Shown in pieces: positions 45,800 through 55,113 of a stretch of 64,000 bases of DNA. Both the position numbers and the translations under genes were made by a program. This stretch comes from JADKCZ01 sp963786945 (GTDB lineage: Bacteria; Myxococcota; Myxococcia; Myxococcales; Anaeromyxobacteraceae): contig CAWBAO010000003.1 in assembly GCA_963786945.1 (NCBI GenBank), positions 744,001 to 808,000 on the forward strand, given 5' to 3'. A model generated the notes under the pieces. That model made no database searches. It saw nothing but the letters and a program-made list of their open reading frames with translations, and was not told the DNA's origin. Within the stretch, counting starts at the first letter, position 1, and every line of letters begins with the position of its first letter.

Positions 45800-48058
45800 T
45801 CAGCTCCGCTCCGGCTCGGGTTCCTCGGCTTCGAGGGTGCCGTAGCCGGTGATCATCGAGGCGAGGTGGTGGGTCGGGGTCCGCCCGGTGGTGACCAGGT
45901 AGACGTGCAGCACGAAGAAGGAGATGAAGAGCCACGAGCCGAGGTTGTGCAGCGGCGCGATGACCGAGAGCCCGCCCAGCGCGGCGGCCAGGCTGGGCCA
46001 GTGGCCGACCGCCCAGAGGAGCAGGCCGGTCCCGATCTGGAGCGGGAAGAGCACGTTGAGCAGCCCCAGGTAGGTGAGCTGCTGCAGCGGGTTGAGCTTG
46101 GCGCCGGGCGCGTTGGCGGGGTGCGGCCCGCCGAAGAAGATGCCGCGCGACTGGTAGCTCATGTGCTCGAGCATCCGGGCCATGAGCCCCTGCGGCGCCG
46201 GGATGAAGTTGCGGATGGCCTTGGTGGTCAGGTGGTAGAAGAGCGCCAGGAAGGCGTTCAGCATGAGGACCACCGCGAAGGCGTTGTGGACCGAGACCGC
46301 CCGCGACAGGTTCAGCAGCCAGTGGCCGCCGGCGTTGTGGATCTCCAGGCCGCTCACCATGAGCAGCACGCCGGAGAGCGCCATGGTCCAGTGCCAGATC
46401 CGCTCGTAGCGGCCGAAGAGGTACTCCTGCTTCGCGGGGGCGTGGTGCGGCTGCGCCACCCGCCGCCCGCGCAGCACGACGCGGGCGAGGGCGTGGGCCG
46501 TCACGCCGAGGAAGGTGGCCACGAAGAGCAGGAAGCCGATGGTGTTGGTCACGCCCTGGCGGGAGTGGCCCAGCACGTGGAGGCCGCCCGGCGCCGCCTC
46601 GCGGTCGCGCCACAGCACCAGCGCGCCGTCCGAGCCGGTCTCCAGCAGCCCGGCCAGCTCGACGCGGGCCCCCTCGCGGGGACGGGGTGGCGTGCCGCCG
46701 GGGAGGTAGCCGGCGATGGTGAAGGACTCGGAGAGGCGGGAGTCGCCGGCGTGGCAGCCCTGGCAGTCGCGCAGGGCCCGGTCGCGGGTGGGGACGCCGT
46801 GGGCCAGCGGGACGGGATCGAGGATCCCCTCGATGGTCGGCTGGACCACGCCGGCCGCCGCCAGGCGGTTGGCCACCAGGTCGGTCTTGGCCCTGGAGTC
46901 GAGGCGCAGCTCGAGCTCGTCCAGCCGCCCGTCGTGGTTGGCGTCGAAGGCCTCCAGGATGGCGGGGGCGTAGGCCTGGCCCTCGAGGTAGACCTGCGAC
47001 ACCAGCCGCCAGGGCACCTCGACGCGGTCCGTGCCGGAGACCCAGCGGAAGCGGCTCACCGGGTTGACCGGGGCCAGCCGCTTCACGCCGTCACGCTCCA
47101 GCCGCTCGACGAGGAGCGGCCGGAAGGGCCGGATGGTGGCGGTGTTGAGCGGCTCGCCGGGCCGGCGCTCCACGTTGCGGTAGCGGGTGGCCGGCGTGCC
47201 GGCCGGGGTCACCACCGTGGCGTCCACCATCTCCACCACCGGGCCCATGGGCGCGGACAGGTGGCAGGTCTGGCAGGCCACCACCGCCATGTGGCGCTCC
47301 CGGTAGGGCAGGAAGTCGTGCGCCTTGAGCGCGTCGTGGCAGCTGCGGCAGGACTGCTCGGCCAGCCGGTGGTCCGGACGGACCAGGAACTCGGCGGTGC
47401 TGGCGCGGCGCGGGTCGGCGGTCAGGTAGACCAGGCTGCGCGGCTTGCGGTCGGCCCGGCCGGGGTTGTTGGCGGCGTAGTGGCAGCCCACGCAGTCGAC
47501 CAGCTTGGCGGCGTGCACGTCCCACGGGGAGGCCAGCCCGGCCTTCCCCTCCAGGTTGAGGAAGGAGTCGGCCATCCGCTGCGGGGCCACGATGGCCCCC
47601 TCCCCCTGGGTCTTGGTGTAGGCGGGGCCGGAGGCCCCGGGCGGCCCCTCGAAGTCCTCCGGCAGCACCACCGGCGAGGAGCCGTCGGAGACCAGCCCGT
47701 GGCAGCCGCCGCAGTTGGCGGCTCGCGGCGTCCCGATGCGCACGGCCGGGCGGAGGAGCCGCCCCTCGGCGTCGAGGGTGGCCGGCCGCACGTCCAGCTT
47801 GCCGCCGTCGAGGTGGCACTGGAAGCAGGTGACCTTCACCTTGGCGACCGGGTGGCCGGTGTGGGCGCCGATCCAGGGCGCGTCGTGGCAGGCGCCGCAG
47901 GTGACGTCGGGCGAGACCTCCTCGGCCGTCCTGACCTTGTGCCCGGCGGCGTCGAGCGGGGCGAAGACCGGGTGGATGGGGTTGACGGGCTGCTGGGCCC
48001 GGGCCGGGGAGGCCAGGGCCAGCGCCAGCAGGAGGAGGGTCGGGGTCGGGCGCTTCAC
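45800..48058 (-). CDS. Heptahaem cytochrome c / EF-hand / cytochrome b fusion
   Basis: A 752-residue exported membrane protein starting with signal peptide MKRPTPTLLLLALALASPARA. Seven CxxCH haem sites occur at residues 54, 78, 116, 189, 237, 262 and 432. Between sites six and seven lies an EF-hand-like loop, FDANHDGRLDELE (about 371-383). From about residue 500 there is a four-helix cytochrome b561/thiosulfate-reductase-type b domain with several His in helices (RIWHWTMALSG, HNAFAVVLML, HNLGSWLFISFFVLHVYLV). It likely oxidises quinol and passes electrons through its c haems to the octahaem enzyme. ATG 48058 overlaps that gene's stop by 4 bp. Confidence 0.88.
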   Translation of the reverse strand: MKRPTPTLLLLALALASPARAQQPVNPIHPVFAPLDAAGHKVRTAEEVSPDVTCGACHDAPWIGAHTGHPVAKVKVTCFQCHLDGGKLDVRPATLDAEGRLLRPAVRIGTPRAANCGGCHGLVSDGSSPVVLPEDFEGPPGASGPAYTKTQGEGAIVAPQRMADSFLNLEGKAGLASPWDVHAAKLVDCVGCHYAANNPGRADRKPRSLVYLTADPRRASTAEFLVRPDHRLAEQSCRSCHDALKAHDFLPYRERHMAVVACQTCHLSAPMGPVVEMVDATVVTPAGTPATRYRNVERRPGEPLNTATIRPFRPLLVERLERDGVKRLAPVNPVSRFRWVSGTDRVEVPWRLVSQVYLEGQAYAPAILEAFDANHDGRLDELELRLDSRAKTDLVANRLAAAGVVQPTIEGILDPVPLAHGVPTRDRALRDCQGCHAGDSRLSESFTIAGYLPGGTPPRPREGARVELAGLLETGSDGALVLWRDREAAPGGLHVLGHSRQGVTNTIGFLLFVATFLGVTAHALARVVLRGRRVAQPHHAPAKQEYLFGRYERIWHWTMALSGVLLMVSGLEIHNAGGHWLLNLSRAVSVHNAFAVVLMLNAFLALFYHLTTKAIRNFIPAPQGLMARMLEHMSYQSRGIFFGGPHPANAPGAKLNPLQQLTYLGLLNVLFPLQIGTGLLLWAVGHWPSLAAALGGLSVIAPLHNLGSWLFISFFVLHVYLVTTGRTPTHHLASMITGYGTLEAEEPEPERS

Positions 48059-49515
48059 GGGCGGCCTCCGGTCGTGATGGGGTCACCGGCGTAGCCCAGC
48101 GCCTTCCAGTCGAGGCGCGAGCGCTCGCCGTGGCAGTCGGTGCAGGCCAGCGCCTTCTCCTTGGGCGCGACCATGTGGGAGAGCGGCCAGTACATGTCGG
48201 TGGGGGCGAAGCCGAACTTGCCGCTGTAGGGGATGTTCGACGCCTTGGCCCCCAGCCGGAAGGCGCTCTCCCAGTCGAAGGTGGTCCAGTAGCCGCCCTC
48301 GCCGCCGGTGACCGGCGGGAAGAGGTAGTCGTAGCCGGCGTCGTAGGGCTGCTTGGCGTGGTGGACCTTGAAGGGCCAGATGCGCGCCTTCTTGTCGGCG
48401 ATGGAGCCCTGCGGCGGGTTGAGGACCGTCACCTGCTTCGGGTCGATCTTGTCGCCCAGCAGGTAGCGCCCCACCGTGCCGTTGAACCAGCGGTACTGCG
48501 GCAGCGCGTCCTGCTCGTAGGTGAACTCGCCCTTGATCTTGAGGTAGTGGTGCGGATCGTCGGCCCGGTTCTTGTCGCCCGCCTTGCTCCAGTCCCAGGT
48601 CGCCTTGGTGGGGATCTTCCCGGCGTAGTTGGGGATGTGGCAGGTCTGGCAGGCCACGGCGGCGAGGTGCCTGTTGAGCCGCTCGTCCTTGTGCTCCGGC
48701 TTGACGTGGCAGTCGGTGCAGGCCACGCCGTGCGAGTCCTCCACGCTGACCGAGAAGGCGCGCCCCTGGATCTGGTGGTCCGGCGCCTTGTGGCAGTCGA
48801 CGCAGAGGAAGCCGTGCCCCCCGATGTGGACGTCCTCCTCCTCGAAGGGGTGCGCCAGCGAGGAGTCGAGGTCGCCGTGCTTCACCGCCTGGCCGCCGCC
48901 GCCGTAGGCGTGGCAGCCGAGGCAGTTGTCCCGGCGCGGCGTGCCGACCGAGCGGGCCGCGGCCACCAGGTCGGTCTCCTTGGTGGGGATGCCGCCCACC
49001 CCCTTCACGTAGCCGTTGGTCCCCTCGTGGCAGACCAGGCAGTCGACGTTGTCGGGGTTCTTGAAGTCGAAGTTGGCGTCGACCCAGCCGTAGCCGGCGT
49101 GGCACTTCATGCAGGAGCGCTCGTTGCCGGTGGTGGCGATGCAGAAGTTGTTGATGACGTTCTTCTTGCCGATGCGGGTCTTGCCGGCGTGGCCCAGGAT
49201 CTCGACCTCCTCGCCCAGCCACTGGAAGTGCGAGGACTTCATCACCTCGGCCGCCTTGGGGTGGCACTCCAGGCAGCGGTGCGTCACCGCCTGGGGGGTC
49301 TCGAACGGGCCGCTGATCACCGGGCCGTGGTCGAAGTGGGGGCGCAGCGTCTTGACGAACCCGGCGGCCCGGCGCTCCGGAGCCGGCTCGGTCCGGATCG
49401 CCCGCGCCAGCGCCACGCCGGCCACCACCACCGCCAGCAGCACGGCGCCCACCACCCAGCCACTCTTCTTCTTCTGGGGAGTCATCCCTTCGGCCATGTC
49501 GTCCTCGTGTTCCAT
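48055..49515 (-). CDS. otr: Octahaem c-type cytochrome, tetrathionate reductase (Otr) family
   Basis: A 486-residue protein with one N-terminal anchor helix (about 19-40). Eight CxxCH sites lie at 81, 135, 159, 198, 238, 266, 289 and 458. The spacing and flanking text (NNFCIATTGNERSCMKCHAG, CLVCHEGTNGYVKG, HGVACTDCH, HLAAVACQTCHIP, KATWDWSKAGD) fit the octahaem tetrathionate reductase family of Shewanella, which reduces tetrathionate, nitrite and hydroxylamine in vitro. The conserved IGKK before the second haem may supply the Lys ligand (inference). ATG 49515 has GGAGGG 8 bp upstream. First gene of a four-gene operon; a regulator is divergent. Confidence 0.92.
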   Translation of the reverse strand: MEHEDDMAEGMTPQKKKSGWVVGAVLLAVVVAGVALARAIRTEPAPERRAAGFVKTLRPHFDHGPVISGPFETPQAVTHRCLECHPKAAEVMKSSHFQWLGEEVEILGHAGKTRIGKKNVINNFCIATTGNERSCMKCHAGYGWVDANFDFKNPDNVDCLVCHEGTNGYVKGVGGIPTKETDLVAAARSVGTPRRDNCLGCHAYGGGGQAVKHGDLDSSLAHPFEEEDVHIGGHGFLCVDCHKAPDHQIQGRAFSVSVEDSHGVACTDCHVKPEHKDERLNRHLAAVACQTCHIPNYAGKIPTKATWDWSKAGDKNRADDPHHYLKIKGEFTYEQDALPQYRWFNGTVGRYLLGDKIDPKQVTVLNPPQGSIADKKARIWPFKVHHAKQPYDAGYDYLFPPVTGGEGGYWTTFDWESAFRLGAKASNIPYSGKFGFAPTDMYWPLSHMVAPKEKALACTDCHGERSRLDWKALGYAGDPITTGGRP

Positions 49516-49561
49516 TTCCGGGCCCTCCGTGCGCCTCGGCCCGTTTCTCGCTTCACCGCTT

Positions 49562-49577
49562 TGCTCACCTCGTGCCC
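49562..49577 (-). promoter_or_regulatory. Candidate sigma-54 (-24/-12) promoter of the otr operon
   Basis: On the minus strand, GGGCACGAGGTGAGCA has the essential GG and GC with 12-base spacing and the CACG of the -24 box, but GA instead of TT before GC. It sits about 47 bp before the otr start codon and about 55 bp from a dyad. The adjacent regulator is a sigma-54 activator, which supports the call. Confidence 0.5.
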
Positions 49578-49629
49578 GTTTCTGCGATCGAGGAAATACG
49601 GTATGTTGGGCGGCAGATGAATCTTGACC

Positions 49630-49667
49630 GGCACGTTTCGTCTCAAACGATCGAGACATATCGTGCC
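49630..49667. promoter_or_regulatory. Coaxial dyad between otr and its regulator gene
   Basis: A 38-bp imperfect palindrome: outer arms GGCACG/CGTGCC and inner arms GTCTC/GAGAC share the same centre (between 49648 and 49649), 14 of 19 arm positions matching. It stands upstream of the otr promoter and immediately before the regulator start, so it is a good candidate enhancer site and autoregulatory operator. Confidence 0.55.
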
Positions 49668-49682
49668 AAGGGAGCGTGAAAC

Positions 49683-51125
<1,443 letters not shown>

Positions 51126-51185
51126 CCGGCTCCCGGCCGGCCGGGACGCCCGTGCACGGGGCGGGCGCCGGTGACGCCGGGTCGG

Positions 51186-51638
51186 TCAGGCGCCGAAGAC
51201 CACGGCCAGCCGCCGTCGCAGCTCGTCACGCACGTCGCGGAAGGACTGCAGCTGCGCCTCCTCGGTGGCCCCACGGCCGGCCGGGTCGGGGAGGCCCCAG
51301 TGGATGCGGCGCGCCTTCCCGAGGAAGACCGGGCAGACCTCCTCGGCGCAGAGCGTGACGACCGCCTCGACCCCATCGGGCGGGATGTCCTCCACGCTCT
51401 TCGAGTGCTGGCCGCCGATGTCCAGGCCGATCTCCGCGAGCGCCCGGACGGCGAGCGGGTTGAGCCTGGTGGGGGCGGACCCCGCCGACGAGATCGTCAC
51501 GCCCGCCGGGGCCAGCGACCGCGCGATCCCCTCGGCCATCTGGCTGCGCGCCGAGTTGGCGACGCAGAGGAAGAGGAGGTGGCGCGGGGCCAGCCGGCGG
51601 AGCTCCTCGGCCTCGGCCAGCCAGGCCGGCGCGCTCAC
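51186..51638 (-). CDS. arsC: Arsenate reductase (thioredoxin-coupled, LMW-phosphatase fold)
   Basis: A 150-residue ArsC. The P-loop CVANSARSQMAEG (Cys25, Arg31) is the low-molecular-weight phosphatase motif; the resolving cysteines Cys97 and Cys102 are in VVTLCAEEVCPVF, and the acid residue is in GLPDPAGRG. It reduces arsenate to arsenite using thioredoxin. GTG 51638 overlaps the acr3 stop (GTGA), so they are coupled. It is the last gene of arsR-acr3-arsC. N-terminal residues before the P-loop are longer than usual (about 20). Confidence 0.92.
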   Translation of the reverse strand: MSAPAWLAEAEELRRLAPRHLLFLCVANSARSQMAEGIARSLAPAGVTISSAGSAPTRLNPLAVRALAEIGLDIGGQHSKSVEDIPPDGVEAVVTLCAEEVCPVFLGKARRIHWGLPDPAGRGATEEAQLQSFRDVRDELRRRLAVVFGA

Positions 51639-52762
51639 GCCGGCCTCCGCCCGGGCGGCGGCGCCGGGAAGTCGCCGACGCAGTTCCTGAGCGCCTCCAG
51701 CCGCGCCGCCTCGCCCGGGAACCACCGGTCGCGCAGCCGGAGCGCCACGTTGACCAGGCCGATGAGGACCGGGACCTCCACCAGCGGGCCGATGACGGCC
51801 GCGAAGGCGGCGCCGTGGCCCATGCCGAAGGTGGCCACCGCCACGGCGATGGCCAGCTCGAAGTTGTTGGAGGCGGCGGTGAAGGAGAGCGTCGCGGTCT
51901 GGCCGTAGCTGGCGCCCAGCTTCCGGCTCATGAAGAAGGAGACGAAGAACATCACCACGAAGTAGACGAGCAGCGGGATGGCGATGCGCACCACGTCGAA
52001 GGGCAGCTGCACGATGGTCTCGCCCTTGAGCGAGAACATGACGACGATGGTGAAGAGCAGGGCGACGAGCGTGATGGGCGAGATGCGCGGGATGAAGACC
52101 GCGCGGTACCAGGCCTCCCCCTTCAGGGCCCGCAGGCCGAAGCGGCTGGCGATGCCGGCCAGGAACGGGATGCCCAGGTAGATGAAGACGCTCTCCGCGA
52201 TCTCGCCGATGGTGATGTGGACCTCGGCGCCCTGGAGGCCGAGCCAGCCGGGCAGCACGGTGATGAAGACCCAGGCGTAGACGGAGAAGAAGAGCACCTG
52301 GAAGACCGAGTTGAAGGCCACCAGCCCGGCGCAGTACTCGGTGTCGCCCTCGGCCAGGTCGTTCCAGACGATGACCATGGCGATGCAGCGGGCCAGGCCG
52401 ATGAGGATGAGCCCGACCATGTACTCGGGCTTGTCGCGCAGGAAGGCCACCGCCAGCAGGAACATGAGCAACGGCCCGACGATCCAGTTCTGCACCAGCG
52501 AGAGGGTGAGGACGCGCACGTCCTTCAGCACCCGCGGCAGCTCCTCGTACCGGACCTTGGCGAGCGGCGGGTACATCATCAGGACCAGGCCGATGGCGAT
52601 GGGGATCGAGGTGGTCCCGACCGAGAGCCGGTCCAGCATGGGCACCACGCCCGGCCAGAGGAAGCCGAGCGCGATGCCGGCCCCCATGGCGGCGAAGATC
52701 CAGAGCGTCAGGTAGCGGTCGAGGAAGGAGAGGCGGCGGGCGACGCCGGCGGATCGGGGCAC
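51635..52762 (-). CDS. acr3: ACR3-family arsenite efflux transporter
   Basis: A 375-residue permease of the bile/arsenite/riboflavin transporter superfamily, with ten membrane helices. Family signatures include LSFLDRYLTLWIFAAMGAGI, the VPMLDRLSVGTTSIPIAIGL opening region, LVLIGLARCIAMVIVWNDLA containing the conserved Cys, and SFTAASNNFELAIAVAVATFG. It extrudes arsenite, the product of the adjacent ArsC. It follows arsR by 8 bp and overlaps arsC. Confidence 0.95.
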   Translation of the reverse strand: MPRSAGVARRLSFLDRYLTLWIFAAMGAGIALGFLWPGVVPMLDRLSVGTTSIPIAIGLVLMMYPPLAKVRYEELPRVLKDVRVLTLSLVQNWIVGPLLMFLLAVAFLRDKPEYMVGLILIGLARCIAMVIVWNDLAEGDTEYCAGLVAFNSVFQVLFFSVYAWVFITVLPGWLGLQGAEVHITIGEIAESVFIYLGIPFLAGIASRFGLRALKGEAWYRAVFIPRISPITLVALLFTIVVMFSLKGETIVQLPFDVVRIAIPLLVYFVVMFFVSFFMSRKLGASYGQTATLSFTAASNNFELAIAVAVATFGMGHGAAFAAVIGPLVEVPVLIGLVNVALRLRDRWFPGEAARLEALRNCVGDFPAPPPGRRPA

Positions 52763-52770
52763 GGGGGCTC

Positions 52771-53121
52771 CTAGAGGCTGCCGACCAGCGCCTTGAGGCG
52801 GCGCAGGGCCTTCGGCTCGATGCAGTAGCAGACGCGCGGCCCGTCGATGTCGCCGCGGATGAGGCCGGCCTCCTTGAGCACCTTCAGGTGCTGGGAGACG
52901 GTGGACTGGGCCAGCGGCAGCTCGTCGACGATGTCGCCGCAGACGCAGGCCTCGCGCCGCACCAGCAGGCGCATGATCTGGACGCGGGCCGGGTGGCCGA
53001 GGGCCTTGGCCAGGGCGGCGAGCTCCTCGTCGGCCTCGGCGCCTTCCACCGGCCGCAGATCCGGGGCTTCCGGCGGCGCCGCCGGCGGCGTGCAGGCGTC
53101 CTTCTTGATGGCAACGGACAT
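52771..53121 (-). CDS. arsR: ArsR-family arsenic-responsive repressor
   Basis: A 116-residue winged-helix repressor. The As(III)-binding pair is Cys59 and Cys61 in REACVCGDIVDELP, followed by the recognition helix LAQSTVSQHLKVLKEAGLI and wing IDGPRVCYC. Extra Cys98 and Cys100 could be a third ligand. It should bind its own upstream region and derepress the ars operon, and perhaps the divergent permease, when arsenite appears. No clear imperfect palindrome was located in the 187-bp gap to 53309. It heads the arsR-acr3-arsC operon. Confidence 0.93.
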   Translation of the reverse strand: MSVAIKKDACTPPAAPPEAPDLRPVEGAEADEELAALAKALGHPARVQIMRLLVRREACVCGDIVDELPLAQSTVSQHLKVLKEAGLIRGDIDGPRVCYCIEPKALRRLKALVGSL

Positions 53122-53308
53122 GAAAGGCTTTCTACGATGAAGAGATCGCCTCCGCAACGTCCTGCGCATCGCTTCACACGGCCGTCACAGCAGACGGGAT
53201 GTGGCAAACTGCCTCGGCCGCTCCGGTTGCGCCTCCATCGTCATCATGCGATAAGCGGCCCGTCCGGGCTCCGCGCGTGCTGGGGGGCGAGGGACGAAAG
53301 CGGGAACC

Positions 53309-54403
53309 ATGGGCCTCCCGGTGACCGAGAGCGACGTGAAGGCCGCCCCGTGGGACGGGGTGAAGCCGGGCGAGCCGCCGCGTGCCCGCGCCGCGGTGAC
53401 GGCCGTCCTCCTCGCCCTCGGCCTGGCCGCCTGGACCGCCGCCTACCTGGCCATCCAGCCGCTGGCGGGCTGGCTCAGCTTCTCCGCCTTCGGCCTGGCG
53501 CGCGGCTCGCACGCCGGCGAGGCCGTCGCCTTCTTCCTCTACGACACCCCCAAGGTGCTGCTGCTCCTCACCCTCATCGTCTTCCTGGTGGGAATCGTCC
53601 GGTCCTTCTTCACCGCCGAGCGCACCCGCGCCATCCTGGCGGGGAAGCGGGAGTCGGTGGGCAACGTGCTGGCCGCGCTGCTGGGCATCGTCACCCCGTT
53701 CTGCTCCTGCTCGGCGGTCCCGCTCTTCATCGGCTTCGTCGAGGTGGGGATCCCGCTCGGCGTGACCCTCTCCTTCCTCGTCTCGGCGCCCATGGTGAAC
53801 GAGATCGCCCTGGTCATGCTCTTCGGCATGTTCGGCTGGAAGGTGGCCGCCCTCTACCTCGGCACCGGCCTCGCCGTCGCCATCCTCTCCGGCTTCGTCC
53901 TCGGCCGCCTGAAGCTGGAGCGCTTCGTGGAGCCCTGGGTCTACGAGTCGATGCGCGCCGAGGCCACCTTCGAGAGGGAGCGGCTCGGCTTCACCGGCCG
54001 CGTCGGGAAGGGGCTCGAGGCGGTGAAGGAGATCGTCGGCAAGGTCTGGCCCTGGGTGCTGGCCGGCATCGCCGTCGGCGCCGGCATCCACGGCTACGTG
54101 CCGGAGGGGCTGCTCGCCAGCTTCATGGGCAAGTCGGCCTGGTGGTCGGTGCCGCTGGCGGTGGTCATCGGCGTGCCCATGTACTCGAACGCCGCCGGCA
54201 TCATCCCGGTGGTGGAGGCCCTGCTCGGCAAGGGGGCGGCGCTCGGGACCGTCCTCGCCTTCATGATGTCGGTCATCGCCCTCTCGCTGCCCGAGCTGAT
54301 CATCCTGCGCAAGGTGCTGAGGCCGCGGCTCATCGCCACCTTCGTGGGCGTGGTGGCCACCGGCATCCTGCTGGTCGGCTGGCTGTTCAACGCGGTGCTG
54401 TGA
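53309..54403 (+). CDS. Permease of the ArsP/YraQ (DUF318) family
   Basis: A 364-residue membrane protein with about eight helices. The signature GIVTPFCSCSAVPLFIGFVE carries the conserved Cys pair, and SAPMVNEIALVML and IGVPMYSNAAGIIPVVEALL follow. Family members include ArsP, which exports trivalent organoarsenicals, and putative copper or selenium transporters. Its divergence from arsRBC and the downstream redox proteins support an arsenic role. The next gene starts 14 bp after the stop. Confidence 0.9.
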   Translation: MGLPVTESDVKAAPWDGVKPGEPPRARAAVTAVLLALGLAAWTAAYLAIQPLAGWLSFSAFGLARGSHAGEAVAFFLYDTPKVLLLLTLIVFLVGIVRSFFTAERTRAILAGKRESVGNVLAALLGIVTPFCSCSAVPLFIGFVEVGIPLGVTLSFLVSAPMVNEIALVMLFGMFGWKVAALYLGTGLAVAILSGFVLGRLKLERFVEPWVYESMRAEATFERERLGFTGRVGKGLEAVKEIVGKVWPWVLAGIAVGAGIHGYVPEGLLASFMGKSAWWSVPLAVVIGVPMYSNAAGIIPVVEALLGKGAALGTVLAFMMSVIALSLPELIILRKVLRPRLIATFVGVVATGILLVGWLFNAVL

Positions 54404-54417
54404 GGAGGAGGGGCGAG

Positions 54418-54651
54418 ATGAGGATCCAGGTGCTCGGGACCGGCTGCGCCAAGTGCAAGCAGCTCACCGCCAGCGCGGAGCGGGCGGTGGCCGAGCTCGG
54501 CCTCGGGGTCCCGGTCGAGAAGGTCGAGGACGTCCGCGAGATCATGAAGTTCAAGGTCATGTCGACGCCGGCGCTGGTGGTCGACGGCCAGGTGAAGTCG
54601 GCCGGCAAGGTGCTGTCGCCCGAGGACGTGAAGGCCTGCCTGCGGGGCTGA
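54418..54651 (+). CDS. Small thioredoxin/glutaredoxin-like protein (TM0996/MTH895 type)
   Basis: A 77-residue thioredoxin-fold protein with the active site GTGCAKCKQL at residues 7-16 (CxxC), the cis-Pro in VMSTPALVVDGQ and the ending GKVLSPEDVKACL. This is the mini-thioredoxin family that is often encoded next to arsenic or mercury permeases. GAGGAGGGGCG precedes the ATG. It may reduce the permease's cysteines or ArsC; partnership is inferred from adjacency. Confidence 0.92.
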   Translation: MRIQVLGTGCAKCKQLTASAERAVAELGLGVPVEKVEDVREIMKFKVMSTPALVVDGQVKSAGKVLSPEDVKACLRG

Positions 54652-54699
54652 AGGCCCGGGCCGGCGAACCCTCGGCGCCGCGGCCGGCTCTCGATTGGC

Positions 54700-55050
54700 A
54701 TGCGCCTCCCCTGGTGGCTCCCCTTCGGCCCGGTCCCCGAGATCCATGCCCCGGCGCTGTCGCTGGTGCTCGGCCAGGGCGCCCCGCCGCAGCTCGTCGA
54801 CGTCCGCACCTCGCGCGAGTTCGCCGGCGGCCACATCGAGGGGGCGGTCAACGTCCCGGTGACCGAGCTGGCCGGGCGCCTGCCCGGCCTCGAGCTCGAC
54901 CCCGCCCGACCGGTGGTGGCCATCTGCCTGACCGCCCACCGCAGCATCCCGGCGGTCCGGCTGCTGCGCGGCCACGGCCTGGAGGCCCGGCAGCTGGCCG
55001 GCGGCATGCTGGCCTGGCGCGCCCAGGGGCTGCCCGAGCACCGGCGCTGA
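54700..55050 (+). CDS. Single-domain rhodanese-like protein
   Basis: A 116-residue protein with a full rhodanese domain: QLVDVRTSREFAGGHIEGAV, the catalytic loop VAICLTAHRSIPA with its Cys, and ARQLAGGMLAWRAQG. It should move sulfane sulfur from a donor to a thiol. The gene follows the mini-thioredoxin after 48 bp in the same direction as the ars permease. Unlike the rhodanese domain at 43.9 kb, this one retains the Cys. Confidence 0.9.
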   Translation: MRLPWWLPFGPVPEIHAPALSLVLGQGAPPQLVDVRTSREFAGGHIEGAVNVPVTELAGRLPGLELDPARPVVAICLTAHRSIPAVRLLRGHGLEARQLAGGMLAWRAQGLPEHRR

Positions 55051-55113
55051 GCCCGGCCGGCCCCGGGCTCGCCTCGCCCCGACCACCCGACTCGCGCCTG
55101 CTATGCTCGGCCC

